Source: Stichopus chloronotus (Eukaryota > Echinodermata > Holothuroidea > Aspidochirotida > Stichopodidae). From it: 64,000 bases of DNA. The DNA is taken from positions 25,885,911 to 25,949,910 of the forward strand of contig CM037843.1 in NCBI GenBank assembly GCA_021234535.1, in the 5' to 3' direction. The position numbers were made by a program, and so were the translations under genes. Shown here piece by piece: positions 47,361 through 60,445 of this stretch; positions within the stretch are counted from its first letter, which is position 1, and each line of letters starts with the position of its first letter. Under the pieces are notes generated by a model that was given only the letters and a program-made list of their open reading frames with translations, did no database searches and was not told the origin of the DNA.

Positions 47361-49393
47361 CCTTCAATATACAGTATGCCACCAAACTTAACAAGCCGTT
47401 CCAATTGATGATGCATTTATGACTATTTTTAGGGTATGCAGCCTGAATAGGAGACAGCAGCTGCTACTGAAAAAAAACTCCACAAAGGTCTGTTTGGATG
47501 GTGTTCAGCTATAAATGCAGACGATGGGAGAGAAAAGTGTGTAAGATACACACATGTACATACAGACGTCTTTGTTGCTTCTCAGCCTAAAATTGTTGAA
47601 CAAGAAAGAGGTTTTAAAGCTAATTCAAATAATTTGCTTGCATTTGTCCTTTGAGGCTCACACTAGCTCATATGTAGGCCTATCCAGCCAGTCTACAGAA
47701 TGTGGCTACCGTGCGAATCCAGCAAATTTGTGACCATACAGTTAGCCCTCACATCCACTTTCTAAATTTTCTTGGTCAAATTTAGTTCAGGTAGAAACAC
47801 TTGTGGTATCATGGAAAGTCTCTTCCGTTAAAACTTAAATTTCAGATATGGAAAGGCGATGCATGCTACCTGTCACTTTTTCCATGAACAACAGAGGAGA
47901 ACAATGTTGCAAGCTCCACTGCATTTCCTCCCCCTCTGTTTTCCTTATTCTCACAGAACATTTGTGCATTGAAGCAATACACATTGAAGACAGCTGACAA
48001 CAAACTGTTGCACACATATTGCTGATCTGCATTTCTTTAACCGACCCTGCTCCTTCAGTATTCACTTGTGACTAAATCCGAAAATCAACTTGACATTTTT
48101 TTCTTTCGCACTAGCCAATTACCTACAGTATACTATACCTTCACTGCATTTAAAGGATGAAATACTGTTTGGACGTTGAGTTGCTTTTCAACAAATTTAG
48201 ATAATAGACAACAATAACCTGAAAAGTAGCCCAGAGATCATAATAACATAATGGGCATACAACCAGATACTTCAGTAATAAATCCCAGCTAGCTAGCTGT
48301 AATAAACCCCATCTGTAATAAACCCCAGCTACTAGTCTACCTCTACAGTGTAGATACTTCTTACACTGCATTGTACTTTCAACGAACAGGTCAACTGGTA
48401 GCAATCCCATACAACATTCAGCTGAATACTGCCTACTACTATACAATACAGTTTCAGTGCCAATACAATCCAGGGTTCACACCACTCTTCTCTCCAACCA
48501 GCTGATTAGCAGCTGTTTTGTTATTGTTAGTGATGGCAGTACACACACGTTTTGGGTCACATACGTATCACCACACACTCAACTCCAATGGACAGTCAAT
48601 CACAGTATGTGCAGTGGAGTTTTGCAAGCACACAGTTTTGAAGGTACTGTAACACTTCTCTGCGGTGTTGTACAACGCAGCCAGATTCACACACAGAGGC
48701 ATATATACATACAGTAGGCCTATGCAAGTTCTGTGCATGGTGTGTACACAGCAGCCAATGGTAATTACCCTTTCAGCAATCTATAGGCAAAGTGCCAAAA
48801 AACATTTCTTTCTTGTTTGCTGTTTAGTAGTTTTATTTCTTTTTCACAGAAACTTGCAATGTTTATTTACCTTCTTGTTTTGCATGGAACTTAAGAGAGG
48901 GAAACAATTTAGATCTGTGGTCAAACAACTGGAATAGCTTTACCTTGGCTTGGTGAGGCAAAGTTTCACAAAATCTTCGCTACAGTAGTGATAAATTAGT
49001 AGCCATAAGTTTGAATGTGCTATAAACAGGATTGCCTATAGATAACGAAGTAGACAAACAAAATTTGCAAGCAGGTTTATGTAATCACAGTGGGATCTTC
49101 AACTTGTTTCTTCAACTTGTTTCTTACAGACTGATTAAAAGAAATACTAGGATCAAGCACTCAAAATATTATGATAGTTGCTACGAATACTAAAGCCTTC
49201 TGTAGTCTACCGTAAATGCTAAGAGGCCATGCCTACAACTAACAGAGCCATGCAAGGATTGTTTGCGATCCGTCTAGAGAGCTGTAATTCAGTAGTGGTA
49301 CTCAATTATGGCATCCAACCATTTGCACAGATAAATATGCCTTTGGATTGTTTCCTCACTTGCACTAGCAGAAGCAGGCCTAATAATGATAGA

Positions 49394-49548
49394 GTGCAGG
49401 GTTGTTTGATTTAAATCAAGCTGATTTAATCATGATTTTTATGTTGAAAAATCATGATTTAAATTGATTTAAATCTATTTATTTGATTTGAATCATTGAT
49501 TTAAATTATCATTTATATTTTAAATAAATACAAAAATCAACAACCCTG
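49394..49548. mobile_element. 155-bp hAT-like MITE, GATTTAAAT-rich
   Basis: Ends CAGGGTTGTT and AACAACCCTG are inverted repeats, continuing into GATTT / AAATC. The interior is almost all GATTTAAAT/AATCATGATTT words. The flanks ATAGAGTG and GTGGAGTA agree at 5 of 8 positions, as an old 8-bp target duplication would. CAGGG ends plus 8-bp duplications are typical of hAT. Confidence 0.68.
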
Positions 49549-49786
49549 GTGGAGTAAGAACATGAAGTGAAAGAAAATGCACTGAGACTCACCTTGTAAC
49601 ACTAAATATGTAAATTGACTCAACCTATTTGAAATTATAGTAGCTAATTGCCAACTTAATATCAGCCAAGTTGAACTTGTGGGGGTGGGGGGACTTTCAG
49701 GGGAGCAGTCGCTACTTCTTAGAGGTAATAACTTTTACTCAGGGTCAGATCAACCCCTAAAAGCCCAGTGAAATACACAGAGCTTG

Positions 49787-49828
49787 GAATTAAAGTGATT
49801 GTGTGTGTTAAAGTGATTGTGTGTGTAC
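49787..49828. repeat. Two tandem TTAAAGTGATTGTGTGTG units
   Basis: An 18-bp unit is repeated directly, followed by TACTG. Confidence 0.85.
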
Positions 49829-50725
49829 TGAAAAACCAAAAAGATAAGATTATGTTTGATATTAACATTTTCTTTATTTTTAAATGTACACGCGAGGTTG
49901 TACATGAACGGGCTATGTCTTTCAATGAAGGAAAATGACAGTAACTACTTCGAAAAGCAGCGGGATTGGCATAAAAACAGTAAAAGCAGAAATCATATTT
50001 GAAAATTAACAGTTCTTACTATAATCACCTACATAATGAATATGCAACATTACAGGTCTCACTAGTGTATTAAAAACATACTACTCAAGTAGTCCCCCCC
50101 CCGCAAGGTATCAGGAATTGTAGCATTTGATGAAAAGGAAACACTGATATTTACAAATTACCTACGAACTGAAGACAACCTTGCCCGCAGCATCAGTGAT
50201 CCAGAGTTGTAACTGAATATTTAACACTAGTATACTTCCCATTGGCTTGCTCAAGGAAGCTCACCGTTGATTTGAATGAAAACTGTCAACCACTACATTC
50301 TCGTATTCTACACTTTTTGTCGTTATGTTAGGAGAATTTGAAATCATATGGCAAAATTAACCCACTGAAACCTAGTTATTTTCCCAGATTGTCTGAATGG
50401 TGTAATTAAAAGCCTTACTGAACTTTTGGAGATGAAATTTAAATGTTTTTACTTTTTGCCTACGCATGCAATCACTTTTAAACAATCATCTCAGCAAATA
50501 AGTCTCAGGTGTAAAGGTGCCCTTGTGGTTATGGTAAGTTACATGCACATGAAAAGTCTTGGCATGACATTACCCTGCTATGTTTACTTGAAGCGAAACA
50601 CCTGATCACTGCTAATGCTTAGGAGTGAAGAAATTTACAATCTCCCCACACATCTTCAACCATTCTACCATTCTACAAGTTCACTATGCTGTCCAGTGGC
50701 CCTTCATGACAACCTATACAATTAA

Positions 50726-51093
50726 AGGGGCTCATTGAGTTGATATCAGTAAAGATTGCGGTGATTTTGAAGTATACAAACACACGACAATACTCACAAT
50801 TAGCATAATTAATCAAGTTTCACATCCAATAGTTATATGAAAACTGTCAATTTTTTCGAATTTTTGACCGTTACTTGCTCTGATTGTGTGCATGTGAATG
50901 TACTAATGTGAAAATGTCTGGTCACAAAGTTTCAAAAACCAAATTTAATCGTTGGTTACTCACTCATTAATGTTCCAATGTATGTAAAACTTTGGGATCC
51001 TTTTAGTTTGACTGTTTGTTATTAGTATGTGAAGGAAACTTGACCGGTTTAGAAAAATTGAGTGAATTTCACAAACCAACTCAATGAGCCTCT
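50726..51093. mobile_element. 368-bp MITE with TTAA target duplication
   Basis: Left end AGGGGCTCATTGAGTTG and, read in reverse, right end AGAGGCTCATTGAGTTGG form the inverted repeat. Perfect TTAA copies flank at 50722-50725 and 51094-51097. The interior is AT-rich with no ORF. A truncated relative lies at 29195-29352. Confidence 0.82.
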
Positions 51094-53460
51094 TTAATGT
51101 TCCTTGTTGTAACTGACCAAAGTTTCAGAACTTAGTGGGCAAAGTCAATGTAAATGTGTCACGTGAACACAGATCTGTATGAAGAAGCTAAAGAATTACT
51201 TACAACATGGTGGCCAACTACAGCCTGTGTCAGAGTGTGTCATAAGGCTTCTGTGAGAGGTAAGCTTTTATTTTGCAACATGAAGGCCTGATGACTTATT
51301 GCAAGCTATGAGTTTTTTTTTTATGTCATTCCTAAGAGTCAGGATCTTAAAGCAGGATGTGCTGTTATTCCTGCATTTTCCAAAGTACACCAAAGGACTG
51401 GTTATACATCTTATAGTTGCAGAAAATTATAAAAACTCCTGTACAGAGGTATATTTGTCCAAGTATAGCCTAATTTCTAAAGGAAATGCTTTTGCATAGG
51501 AGTTTCGTTGTAGCAGTGTTCACATGGAAGTGCAGCACATTTACCACAGGGTCCAGTTCCGCTAACTTTTTAGCCAAAAAAAAACTAAATCGCTCTTCTT
51601 CTACCATAATTAACACTCTACCTAATGAAATTGTTAATGAAAGAAACCTGGCATAGCTTGTTATTATCCACATTGGTATCAAATGACAGAAAATGATAGA
51701 AGATCAACCGTAGAGGCTATTTTTATTCCTTCAAACAGCACATCCTACTTTAAATGCATCTCTACCATTAAGATCAATACTGACAGGATTAACAGAACAG
51801 CAGGGCAGATCTAAGGCTCAAGATCTGATCATCCCAACATCTGGGATAAATCTTTTGAAAATTTCTGCCAAAATCTAGATAAATGGATGGCAAGTGTGGT
51901 TCATCAGAATACTGACACAATGCACAATACTTGGCCAATGTCAACAGTGCTATCTTGCCCTTCTGCCAAATCCCTAGCTTTGGATGGCAATTCAAAGAGT
52001 GCAACAGGGTTTGTGAGGACAGGTGAGCAAGGTGCAAAACAAAACAGACAGGAGAAAGTTTCACACTGAGAGACAAAGATCGTCCACCACCCCTTTCTAT
52101 CTGTTTACAACAGAACATTGCGAGATCAACAAATATTGTATGCTGTGCATACATCCACTCTGGTTTGATCAATTTCAAGGAGTCTTTTTCAAAATTATGT
52201 TGAATGCTGAAGTTGTCACTGATTTTATGCCATTATTCCTAACATTTGCACAACAAAAGGAGAGCGTTTGTTGCCAATCATTGACTTTAACTATCTCAAG
52301 TATCGACCGGCATGATTCAGAATATTCAATGGCTTGTTCATGCAAATTTGTGTGGCAGTCCTGATAAAGATCACTTTTCATCTCCTTGGCTGGACCTCAC
52401 ACATATGCTGTATTTGTCACCTTCCTCCGCTGTTGAGATGGAACTTCTCAAACCGTAAAGAGTGATGACTGAACCAGTCTTTTGAGCACTAACTCAAGAC
52501 CTTGTGCAAACATGAACATGGTAATGTGCTGTGTTTCTGCATCTGGAGGTAGCTTTAAAGTTCTAAAACCAGCGTATCATGGTGAAATTCAGGCAATCAA
52601 GCCAAGAAGTGGATTTCATGAATACATCACATCATGGATGCAATGAAGTTCACTGTAGATAATATAACTACTGTAACTACTACATGTACTAAATCATATA
52701 TGGTACATGATTGGTAAAAACAAATATTGTCAGAGAGAGATACACAACATCCAGAAGCAGCAATTAATCCATCCACATGTACACACTAGCATGGTCTATT
52801 TACAAAAACGAGTAACAGGAGGAGACAAACAATACAGTGGTACAGTTAGTACATCTTGATACATCCGAGGGTGTGCGTCCAGTTTGATTCAAAATATAAC
52901 ACAATATACCAGCTGTTGGACTTTGTATTGCATACTGGGCATGTATCATGAGGGGTCAAAAAGATGAGTGTCCAGGTTTACGATCCAGTAAGAGCTGATG
53001 GAAGCGTTAATTAGTTGGCATTTCGAGCAAAGTTTGGAGGATGTCACAGCACTTTGTCAATTTGCAATGACCTGGCCAAAAGCACTTAGATAAGGTGGGA
53101 GAAAGGTGTTTCTGATGAAGAGACCTCTTTTTGGTCCAAAACAAATTTTTGGCTGTTAAATCAGTTTCTGCTCACAGACTTTACTTGGATCTATGCTTCG
53201 TACAGCTGCCTCACTGCGAGTTTTTCACAAGGATACAATACAACGCCAAGTTTTTCAAATTTTAAAGCTATGCACGTTATTGTATCGCTGACTATCGTTT
53301 GAAAGTCGGCCTCACATACTACGTTCTCTGGAGGGATACATTCTTATGCGGTAAAACTGTGGGAAAACAAACAAATACATATGAAAGAGCTGAATAGAAG
53401 AACTGTGTGTTGAATGAAAAGAACAGTATTTCAAGGCGCAGAGCAATACCACAAGTACTT

Positions 53461-54247
53461 TAGGGCTGTGACTTTGCGATTAATGTACTAAACGTTTAAT
53501 CGCATCCTTTTGGATTAATCAGCGATTAATCACATATGTGGACTACCCAAGCACACAACCTGCCGTGTTCCATTGAGGTCGTGAAGTGGTGAGTTCACCG
53601 CGAAATTTTTTTATGCATAGCAGATAGCATGTTAATTTACATGCTTCCCTGTACTGCAGAAAAAAAAAGTAACGCTGTGATTGCACCATAATCCATAGTA
53701 TTGCACAATCATTCGCTCACTTCACTGCCGATAACGCTACAGATTGCAGGAAGCCCAGTCCATTTTAGTTTTCATTTAAGTAACGAAAGATTCAATTATG
53801 AAGAGTTCTTCTGTATAAATTTGCTTCAAATGAAGGTTTATACAGATATAGTTTGTGCTCTTAGTTGCTTCAGTAGCTAAATGAAGTTTATTAAGGTTTG
53901 GTTCTTCAAGCAGCGATGGTTCATGAAGTAAAGGCTAGCCTAGGCGTACTGTAAACTGTACTGTATTATCAATTTGTGTGTTTGTGTCAATCTGCACGCG
54001 TTTCTCGCGGATTGATATGTGCACCCATTGTTTAGAGCTGTATTTTGATAGTTTATTTCGTGCTTGTCAACATTGTTACAAGTAATCTTCATTAACTTGC
54101 TTGCCTTGTTAATCTAGTTTGAACAATGTGCAAAACCTGTCCGTAACGTTGTAATTGTATGCTTGAAAAGCAATTAGTCGCATGTGACCTTTCCCTAAGC
54201 ATTTAGTTGGCTGGCGATTAATCGGAGATTAATCGCGCACAGCCCTG
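53461..54247. mobile_element. 787-bp non-autonomous hAT-like element
   Basis: Ends are TAGGGCTGTG and CACAGCCCTG, followed inward by TTTGCGATTAAT on the left and ATTAATCGCG on the right. Further GCGATTAATC copies lie near both ends (subterminal repeats). The flanks AAGTACTT (53453-53460) and AAGTACTA (54248-54255) are an 8-bp target duplication with one change. No transposase ORF is present. Confidence 0.85.
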
Positions 54248-55659
54248 AAGTACTACCACTCTGCAAGGGGTCTGTAACAACTCCCTGCTTTCAAAATACA
54301 ATGGGATTGTCTAGCTATGATGATTTGGTCACACACATTGCAAAAAACTGAATTTTGTCAACATGTTCAAAAATCTTGATGGTACGATACAGTAACACCC
54401 ATTAACTGATAATTGTGTCATATCCTCCCATTGTTGTGTCATATGGTAGCGCATCATTGGATATCAAAGAAAAATCGCAGCATGTGAGACGGAGAAGCAT
54501 TTTGAACAATTAGGGAACAGATAGATCGAAAGAGTGATGTCGCACCATTACAATAGCTCACACCAGCTAGCTAGTATGAGCTAAAAACCTGTTTTAGTAT
54601 GGATTTAGTAATATTCCTTCAGTCTGCTGTACATGTGCATGAGGTTTATGAAAACTAAGCTAGCAGTTTTTTCATGTCACAGACCTATTAGAACCTCCAA
54701 GCTGCCTACAAATGTACAGATAAACAAATTTGTAATTGCTGCACCTGATTTAAAAAGAAAACATCATGTTTTGAACAAAGCTCTGCAGGTTAGGTGAAAA
54801 GTTGTACACCAGTGACAACAAGAGCCCAAGGGCACTGTGGTTCCTTGCACAGATGGAGAGCATATAATGTCAACTATGAAGTAAAAGGGAGCACATTGCA
54901 TTATTTTGTACAATAGCCCATATGGCCCATTTCTGACGATGAACCTCACTGTAACATAAAATCTGTAGAAACAGGAACATATTTCATGCTTTTTATAAAA
55001 TGGCCCATTTCAGACATTGGACCCCAAACATGACAAACATGCACCAAAATGGAACCACTTCCATAGCACTAACGTAACCAACCATCAACAGTGTTACATA
55101 CAATATGTAAGAAAAGTATTTTGCATGATTTCACGACAGCCTATGGGCACTATGGTTCCTTGTGCTTGAAATATACATACTGTAAAATGATGCACCTGAG
55201 TTCATAAATATCAAAAAAGGCCATTTCAATTAATGCAATAAATTGAAGATGTTGATATCTGCAAAATACAGCAATAACCCATTCATTTTACAAAACACAA
55301 ACAGCTGTGAATCTCTCATTTCAAGAAGGGGCTCTGCAAATTGCAATAAGTCTTTTCACATCTATGCCCCTTTAAAGTTCATCAAACTGATAGCATGCCC
55401 TGGAGGGAATTACTGGGGTCTAATTTAAATTGGTAAGAACACCAACTGACTTATTTTCTTTCATTGTTACCTGCCCACCTTACTCATTGAAAAGACACTT
55501 ATAGACATGAATGCACACATTAGCACTCAGGCACGAGGAGGTAAACTGATCCAGCCAAAACTTAGCTGGTGTGACCACCTACAGTACTGCAAACAGCACT
55601 GCTGCTTTTTACATTTGAACAAGAAACTGCTAACTCAAGCAGTACTTCCATGATACACT

Positions 55660-55678
55660 GGGGGGGGGGGGGGGGGGG
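55660..55678. repeat. Poly(G) run of 19
   Basis: Nineteen G in a row directly before GACTGATGG. It could be a real homopolymer or a sequencing/assembly artefact. Confidence 0.9.
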
Positions 55679-55721
55679 ACTGATGGAATATATTCATGAG
55701 CATCCATAGCATATCAAGGTT

Positions 55722-56072
55722 TTGAGACTTTTGCCCCCAGTTCCCCCACATTGACCTCTACCAAAACAATGGGGCACACCTTCTCAATATGGCGAACCGA
55801 CCTACCAAGTTTGACTTTCATCTGACTTTCCCCTATTGAGTTACAGCGTACCCAAGCAAAACAGACTTTTGCCCCCAGTTCCCCCAGATGACCTTTGACC
55901 TCCACCAAAAACAATAGGGCACACCTTCTCAATATGGGAAACCTACAAACCAAGTTTGACTTTCATCTGACTTTCCCCTATTGAGTTAGAGCGTACTTAA
56001 GCAAGTGTCACAGATGCACACACACACGCCAACCTGACTGCATAGGTTCCTTTGCTGACGCAAGGAACCAAA
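55722..56072. repeat. TGACCT-type repeat, copy B: 138-bp tandem units plus terminal hairpin
   Basis: AGACTTTTGCCCCCAGTTCC starts at 55725 and again at 55863. Each unit continues with TTGACCTC, AACAAT-GGGCACACC, TTTGACTTTCATCTGAC and CCCTATTGAGTTA. The array ends GGTTCCTTTGC-TGAC-GCAAGGAACC, the same hairpin as at 13547-13571. Confidence 0.82.
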
Positions 56073-56544
56073 AACAGAATTTGGCTTTAAACCACTATGA
56101 TGCAAATGATGCATAATGAATCATTTCTACTGATAAGTCCTTAGGAGATTTGTTTGGCAATTGTTCAACAATAATACAACCTAATTCCAGCTGACCAGTC
56201 ACTGAATCAGGCCTGCAACAAACACTAACCAAGTGCTGAGTAAGGAGTAACTACCCAGAAAACACAAAGACTGTACCACTATTACAACAGGGGCACAAGA
56301 ATCCTGATAGGACTATAGCATGACTGGTTCACATTCTTAAAGTACTAACAAAAGCATCCATACTTGACAGAAAGAAAGCAACAACTGCAGCAATTGGGCA
56401 CTTCTAGGTGATTCACTGGATCGTCTGCCTATATTAAACTTAAGTCCAATATTCCTGCTTCAGCTGATTTCAGTATTCTGTACATAAGACTGTCATTCAT
56501 TGTGACTGACAAAAAAACATCAGTCAAAACTGCCTCCACAGATC

Positions 56545-56700
56545 TCACTGGTGTGGGCATTCACAAGTGACTACACTTACCCTCAGATTAATTTGCATTA
56601 CTGAACCATGCTTAAAGTACACCTGATATTCATCCTAGCACAGTGCCCTCTATCACTACGCATTCCCAGCTGGGTTGAGTGGCAAGGGTTACGTGCACAG
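56545..56700. repeat. TATACTTA family, divergent copy
   Basis: GGTGTGGGCATTCACAAGTG, ACTACACTTACC, CACAGTGCCCTCTA and GGTTGAGTGG match the 35.6-kb copy in order; the middle is replaced or too diverged. Confidence 0.52.
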
Positions 56701-59227
56701 AACACATCTACAGTACAATATGAATGCGGATGATTCTTTTCAAAAGTGTTGATGGACTTCCAAACTGTTGGCATTGTTCTTCCTACTACAAATAAAGTAC
56801 ATTAGCAAACAAGTACTTGTGACTTTTCTACTGTGCAGCACAAACTATCATAAATTTGATATAATCAAATGGGCTATGATGGTTCCAAACTTAAAAGCTA
56901 ATTTGATGACAGAACTTTTTGGACCATTCTGGAAATGCAAGCAAATCACCTCAAAATATGTACAGTTTTAAATTTTGTCAAATTTTTACGCAGCCTATTT
57001 ATTGAAAGTGAGAATTTGACTTTCATCGTGTCATAAAAACGTATTTGCAGCCATCTCATGATGAGACTTGAATTCACTTAGTTCATAACACTGTAGGATA
57101 CTGTAGTTGATGTCACAGGATGGAGAACTTGATCCAGAGCGTTCCAGTCAGACCAAGGAGCTAACGGTCAGACTGCTAAAGACTTGAACATAGAGTGTTA
57201 TTCTTACATAGCCTTGTAATAATCCTGAATCTTTATTAAATTCCTTTTGCATGGCAAACACCATCATATATAGTGTTAATTGATGTCAGCAGATGCTATG
57301 CACTTGTCAAAGTGGAGAAAAACCTAAAAGTAGCTAATATTAGTATTTTACGCCTCTGCGGTACGTCGGCAGTAGGATGATATGGAAGAAGGCACAAGGT
57401 CAATATTTCTGGAGGGGAAGAGTTGATTTTTGATCAAATTTTTATTTTTGGACAAAGCTGCCTGAATATTGAGGCTCAGTTTTTGGCTCTAGTCACATCA
57501 CACTGGTTGTTTTCAGAAGAGGGGGGGGGAGGGGATTTGAGTTACAGTATGATAAATACAGTATTCTCCCTACTACAGTGGGGCACCCAGAATTTCAGAC
57601 TGGGGGAGATGAGAATTGTTGAAGACTTACCGGAATGCCACCATATGTTGGCACGGAGCGTAACAGAACATTTTGGGACAAAAATATCTCCTACATGGCC
57701 TGCCAAAAAAGACGTAATTTCTCTCTTGGCTGTCTCATTTGCCCAAATTTTTTCCACAATTTTTGCCCCCTGCCTTGTATGCAAATGATGGAAAGAGGGA
57801 AGCATGCACCAACTGAAACTGCAAACTAAAATCAGTTACACTGACAATTTACCACTTCTCGGAACTGCTGACATGTTGGGTGATTTCCCCCAAGCTTGAA
57901 TATTTACAAAATAAGTGTGTCTCTTCAAAGTGGTGCAACATCTTTCATGCTTTCATCCTTGATCAAAAGCACTTTCTATGGTACAATCCCATAAGCTGAG
58001 CTGGACCTGTTGATTTAACACCATGTAAAACTGTTTACATTTCAGTTTGCTCATTTTTCTGCTGTGATGTTGCATTTGCTATAGTTTACAAGCCTACTTC
58101 CTCTTTGTTAACTTACACTTACATTTTAACTATCAAGCGTATGGTAGAATATCAATCAGTGAGCTGTAAATGTATGGAAAATCAAACGATATGAAAGCCT
58201 CTGTGCACACTGCTCATGAGTGTGTGTTACCTGCAATTTAATACGTACAGCAGCGAGTAATGTTGTCTCTTCTCAAAGCTACAGTACAGTGCGAGAACCT
58301 CTCTAGCAGAGTAGCATACTGTAGAAAGTGATACTGTATTTATAAACAAGTTTGATTAAATGCCAATTATTTGATGCAGGTTAAACAAATGCCATGGCAA
58401 GGTTTACAGAGATGGCCAGTGACGTGAAGGGTAGTGATGTCAGAATCAAATGGTTTGTTTCATTTAGTTGCTGTACAAAGTTTGTGTGCAGTCTGCAAGG
58501 TACCTGTGGCACCTTGTTAGGTGTGCACCAGTGTACTTACACATGGTTTCAAAGCACAGTAACCATGCAACCAAGCCAGTCAAAAGTCCATGAATAATGA
58601 CTTCTCTTAATAGTGGCATAATTTTTCATACAGCAATCCCTGTGCTTGAAGATTCAACTCCCATGATTGCAACTTCTGGTGGTATGGTATTAATTTTGCA
58701 GATGGGGCACTACAAATATTGCAATTCGCAATTGCAAATATAGCAATTTCATCCACAGTGTGTCAGCAACTTTTAGCCCCAAATATCTCTCTCTGACTCA
58801 AATACAACACTGAAGTTTCAGCAAGGTACTGAAATTAAGCTTTGTTACATTTATTTCACAAATATGAAAGAACTGGGCTGCTAATAGTATACTGCAAATC
58901 AGAAAGTGAAATGACTTTACACGATGGCTTGCTAACATGAAGAACAGTGCTGGGGATACTGGGAAAAGAAGTCAACATTTCACATTGCTGATGAAAACTG
59001 ACCAAAGGTGGAATTGAATAACACAGTACACATACATTGAACAAAGTAATATGTTACAGTAGATGGGAGTGCATTTGTGATGTTAAGACAGGTAGATGGG
59101 AATTTGCACTTAACAAATTCTGCCACCATTCTGCCACTATTTTAAACCTTTTCTTGCTCAAAATGAAGTTACAGTTTTGTGAAAATCAAATGAATTCTAC
59201 TCTTAAGGGATATGTTTCCTAAAACTG

Positions 59228-59375
59228 GTATGGGTATTCATGAGAGCCTATACTTACCCCTTGCTTCCCTAATGCATACTTTGACCTAGCTCATAATGCA
59301 ACCAAAATCTACTGTATTCTGACACCGCAGTGAAGGCACCCTCTAAGCCTAGACTTTAAGTCTATGATGTGAAGA
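59228..59375. repeat. TATACTTA family, copy 2
   Basis: GGGTATTCATGAGAG, CTATACTTACCCCTTGCTTC, TTTGACCTAGCTCATAATGC, TTCTGACACCG and CACCCTCTA are in the same order as 35555-35715. Confidence 0.68.
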
Positions 59376-59927
59376 TGTGGTTTTCAGAACTACTTTCAAA
59401 ATTCAAATTCTATCTTCCATGTAAGAAATTTTCCATGTAAGAGATTTTCTACTATCTACAACTTAAGGCAACAGTGACCAGTACATAATTTTTAAGTTCA
59501 CCATTGATTGCAACTTCAAATGCTTGCAACCCAATATGCTTACAATAAAAGGTTTCAGACTACCATCCTTGTTGAAGTTAAGTGACCTTTCACCATCATT
59601 GAAAACAGAAGAGATCAACCCAAATACATAGTTCACCAAAATACAAGAGTGACATTTTTAGACATACTCACTGTATAGTAAAGGGTATAATTTTGTCCCT
59701 AGGATGTATGCACCCTAAAAACATACTGTCAAATATCAAATAATGTACAGTGCACTCCTAACAACAGCTGAACATTTAACAACATCAATGTGGTAGACTC
59801 ACAAATCACAATGATCACATATTTATTATACAGTACACTCAACTGAACACATATGAGATCTGTCCCATATTTTTTACTGGTTACATCATCTTTACAGGAT
59901 TTTTTTAACTTTGACATCTGCTTGATC

Positions 59928-60445
59928 TATGCTGACCTAAAATAACCTTTTGACCTTCAACAAAGCTTAGGATTCTTGTACACAAATGCCATACTGTAGA
60001 TATTAACTTAGATGAATTGAGTCCATTTTTCCATTCTTCAGACACTGCCTTCAGACACAGTAGTTTCTGTAATTGACCCCTTTTGACCTATAATACTGTT
60101 CACCACATGGTAAACTTATGCTGATGTATTGTTTGCACTAATCATTTTTGCAATTTGATCCATTTACCTTACATGACCTTGTGACCTCTTCCAAGAAGGA
60201 TGTGTGTCTTGAACTTATTGTGGCACACCTATATATACACCATACACAATAAGAGATCTGTAAAAGCTATCCATTCTTGAGATATCACATTAACATTTCA
60301 CAATTAACCCTCTTTTGTAATCAAGTGACCTTTGACCTTATCCAAAACAATAAGTTTGGTGCACCTACACACCAAATATGAGGTGGCATGAGCAGGGGAA
60401 TGCATTTACAAGCAAGGCTTTACAAGCAAGGCACACACAAATGCA
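59928..60445. repeat. TGACCT-type repeat, about three degenerate tandem units
   Basis: Successive TTTTGACCTTCAAC, TTTTGACCTATAAT, TTGTGACCTCTTCC and AGTGACCTTTGACCTTATCC motifs are spaced roughly 120-160 bp apart. ATTCTTGTACAC, GTGGCACACCTA and GAGATATCACATTAAC blocks lie between them. It ends in two CAAGGC repeats and ACACAAATGCACACAG. Confidence 0.68.

Noticed and set aside
50640..50720. VMKGHW-like minus-strand reading as a WDR26 CTLH exon
   Set aside because: The match is five or six residues, followed by a stop and without splice sites; the true exon was found at 40845-40944.
57423..57788. 121-codon plus-strand ORF
   Set aside because: An overlapping ORF is open on the opposite strand, there is no family signal, and the DNA looks like a decayed repeat with G-rich simple sequence.
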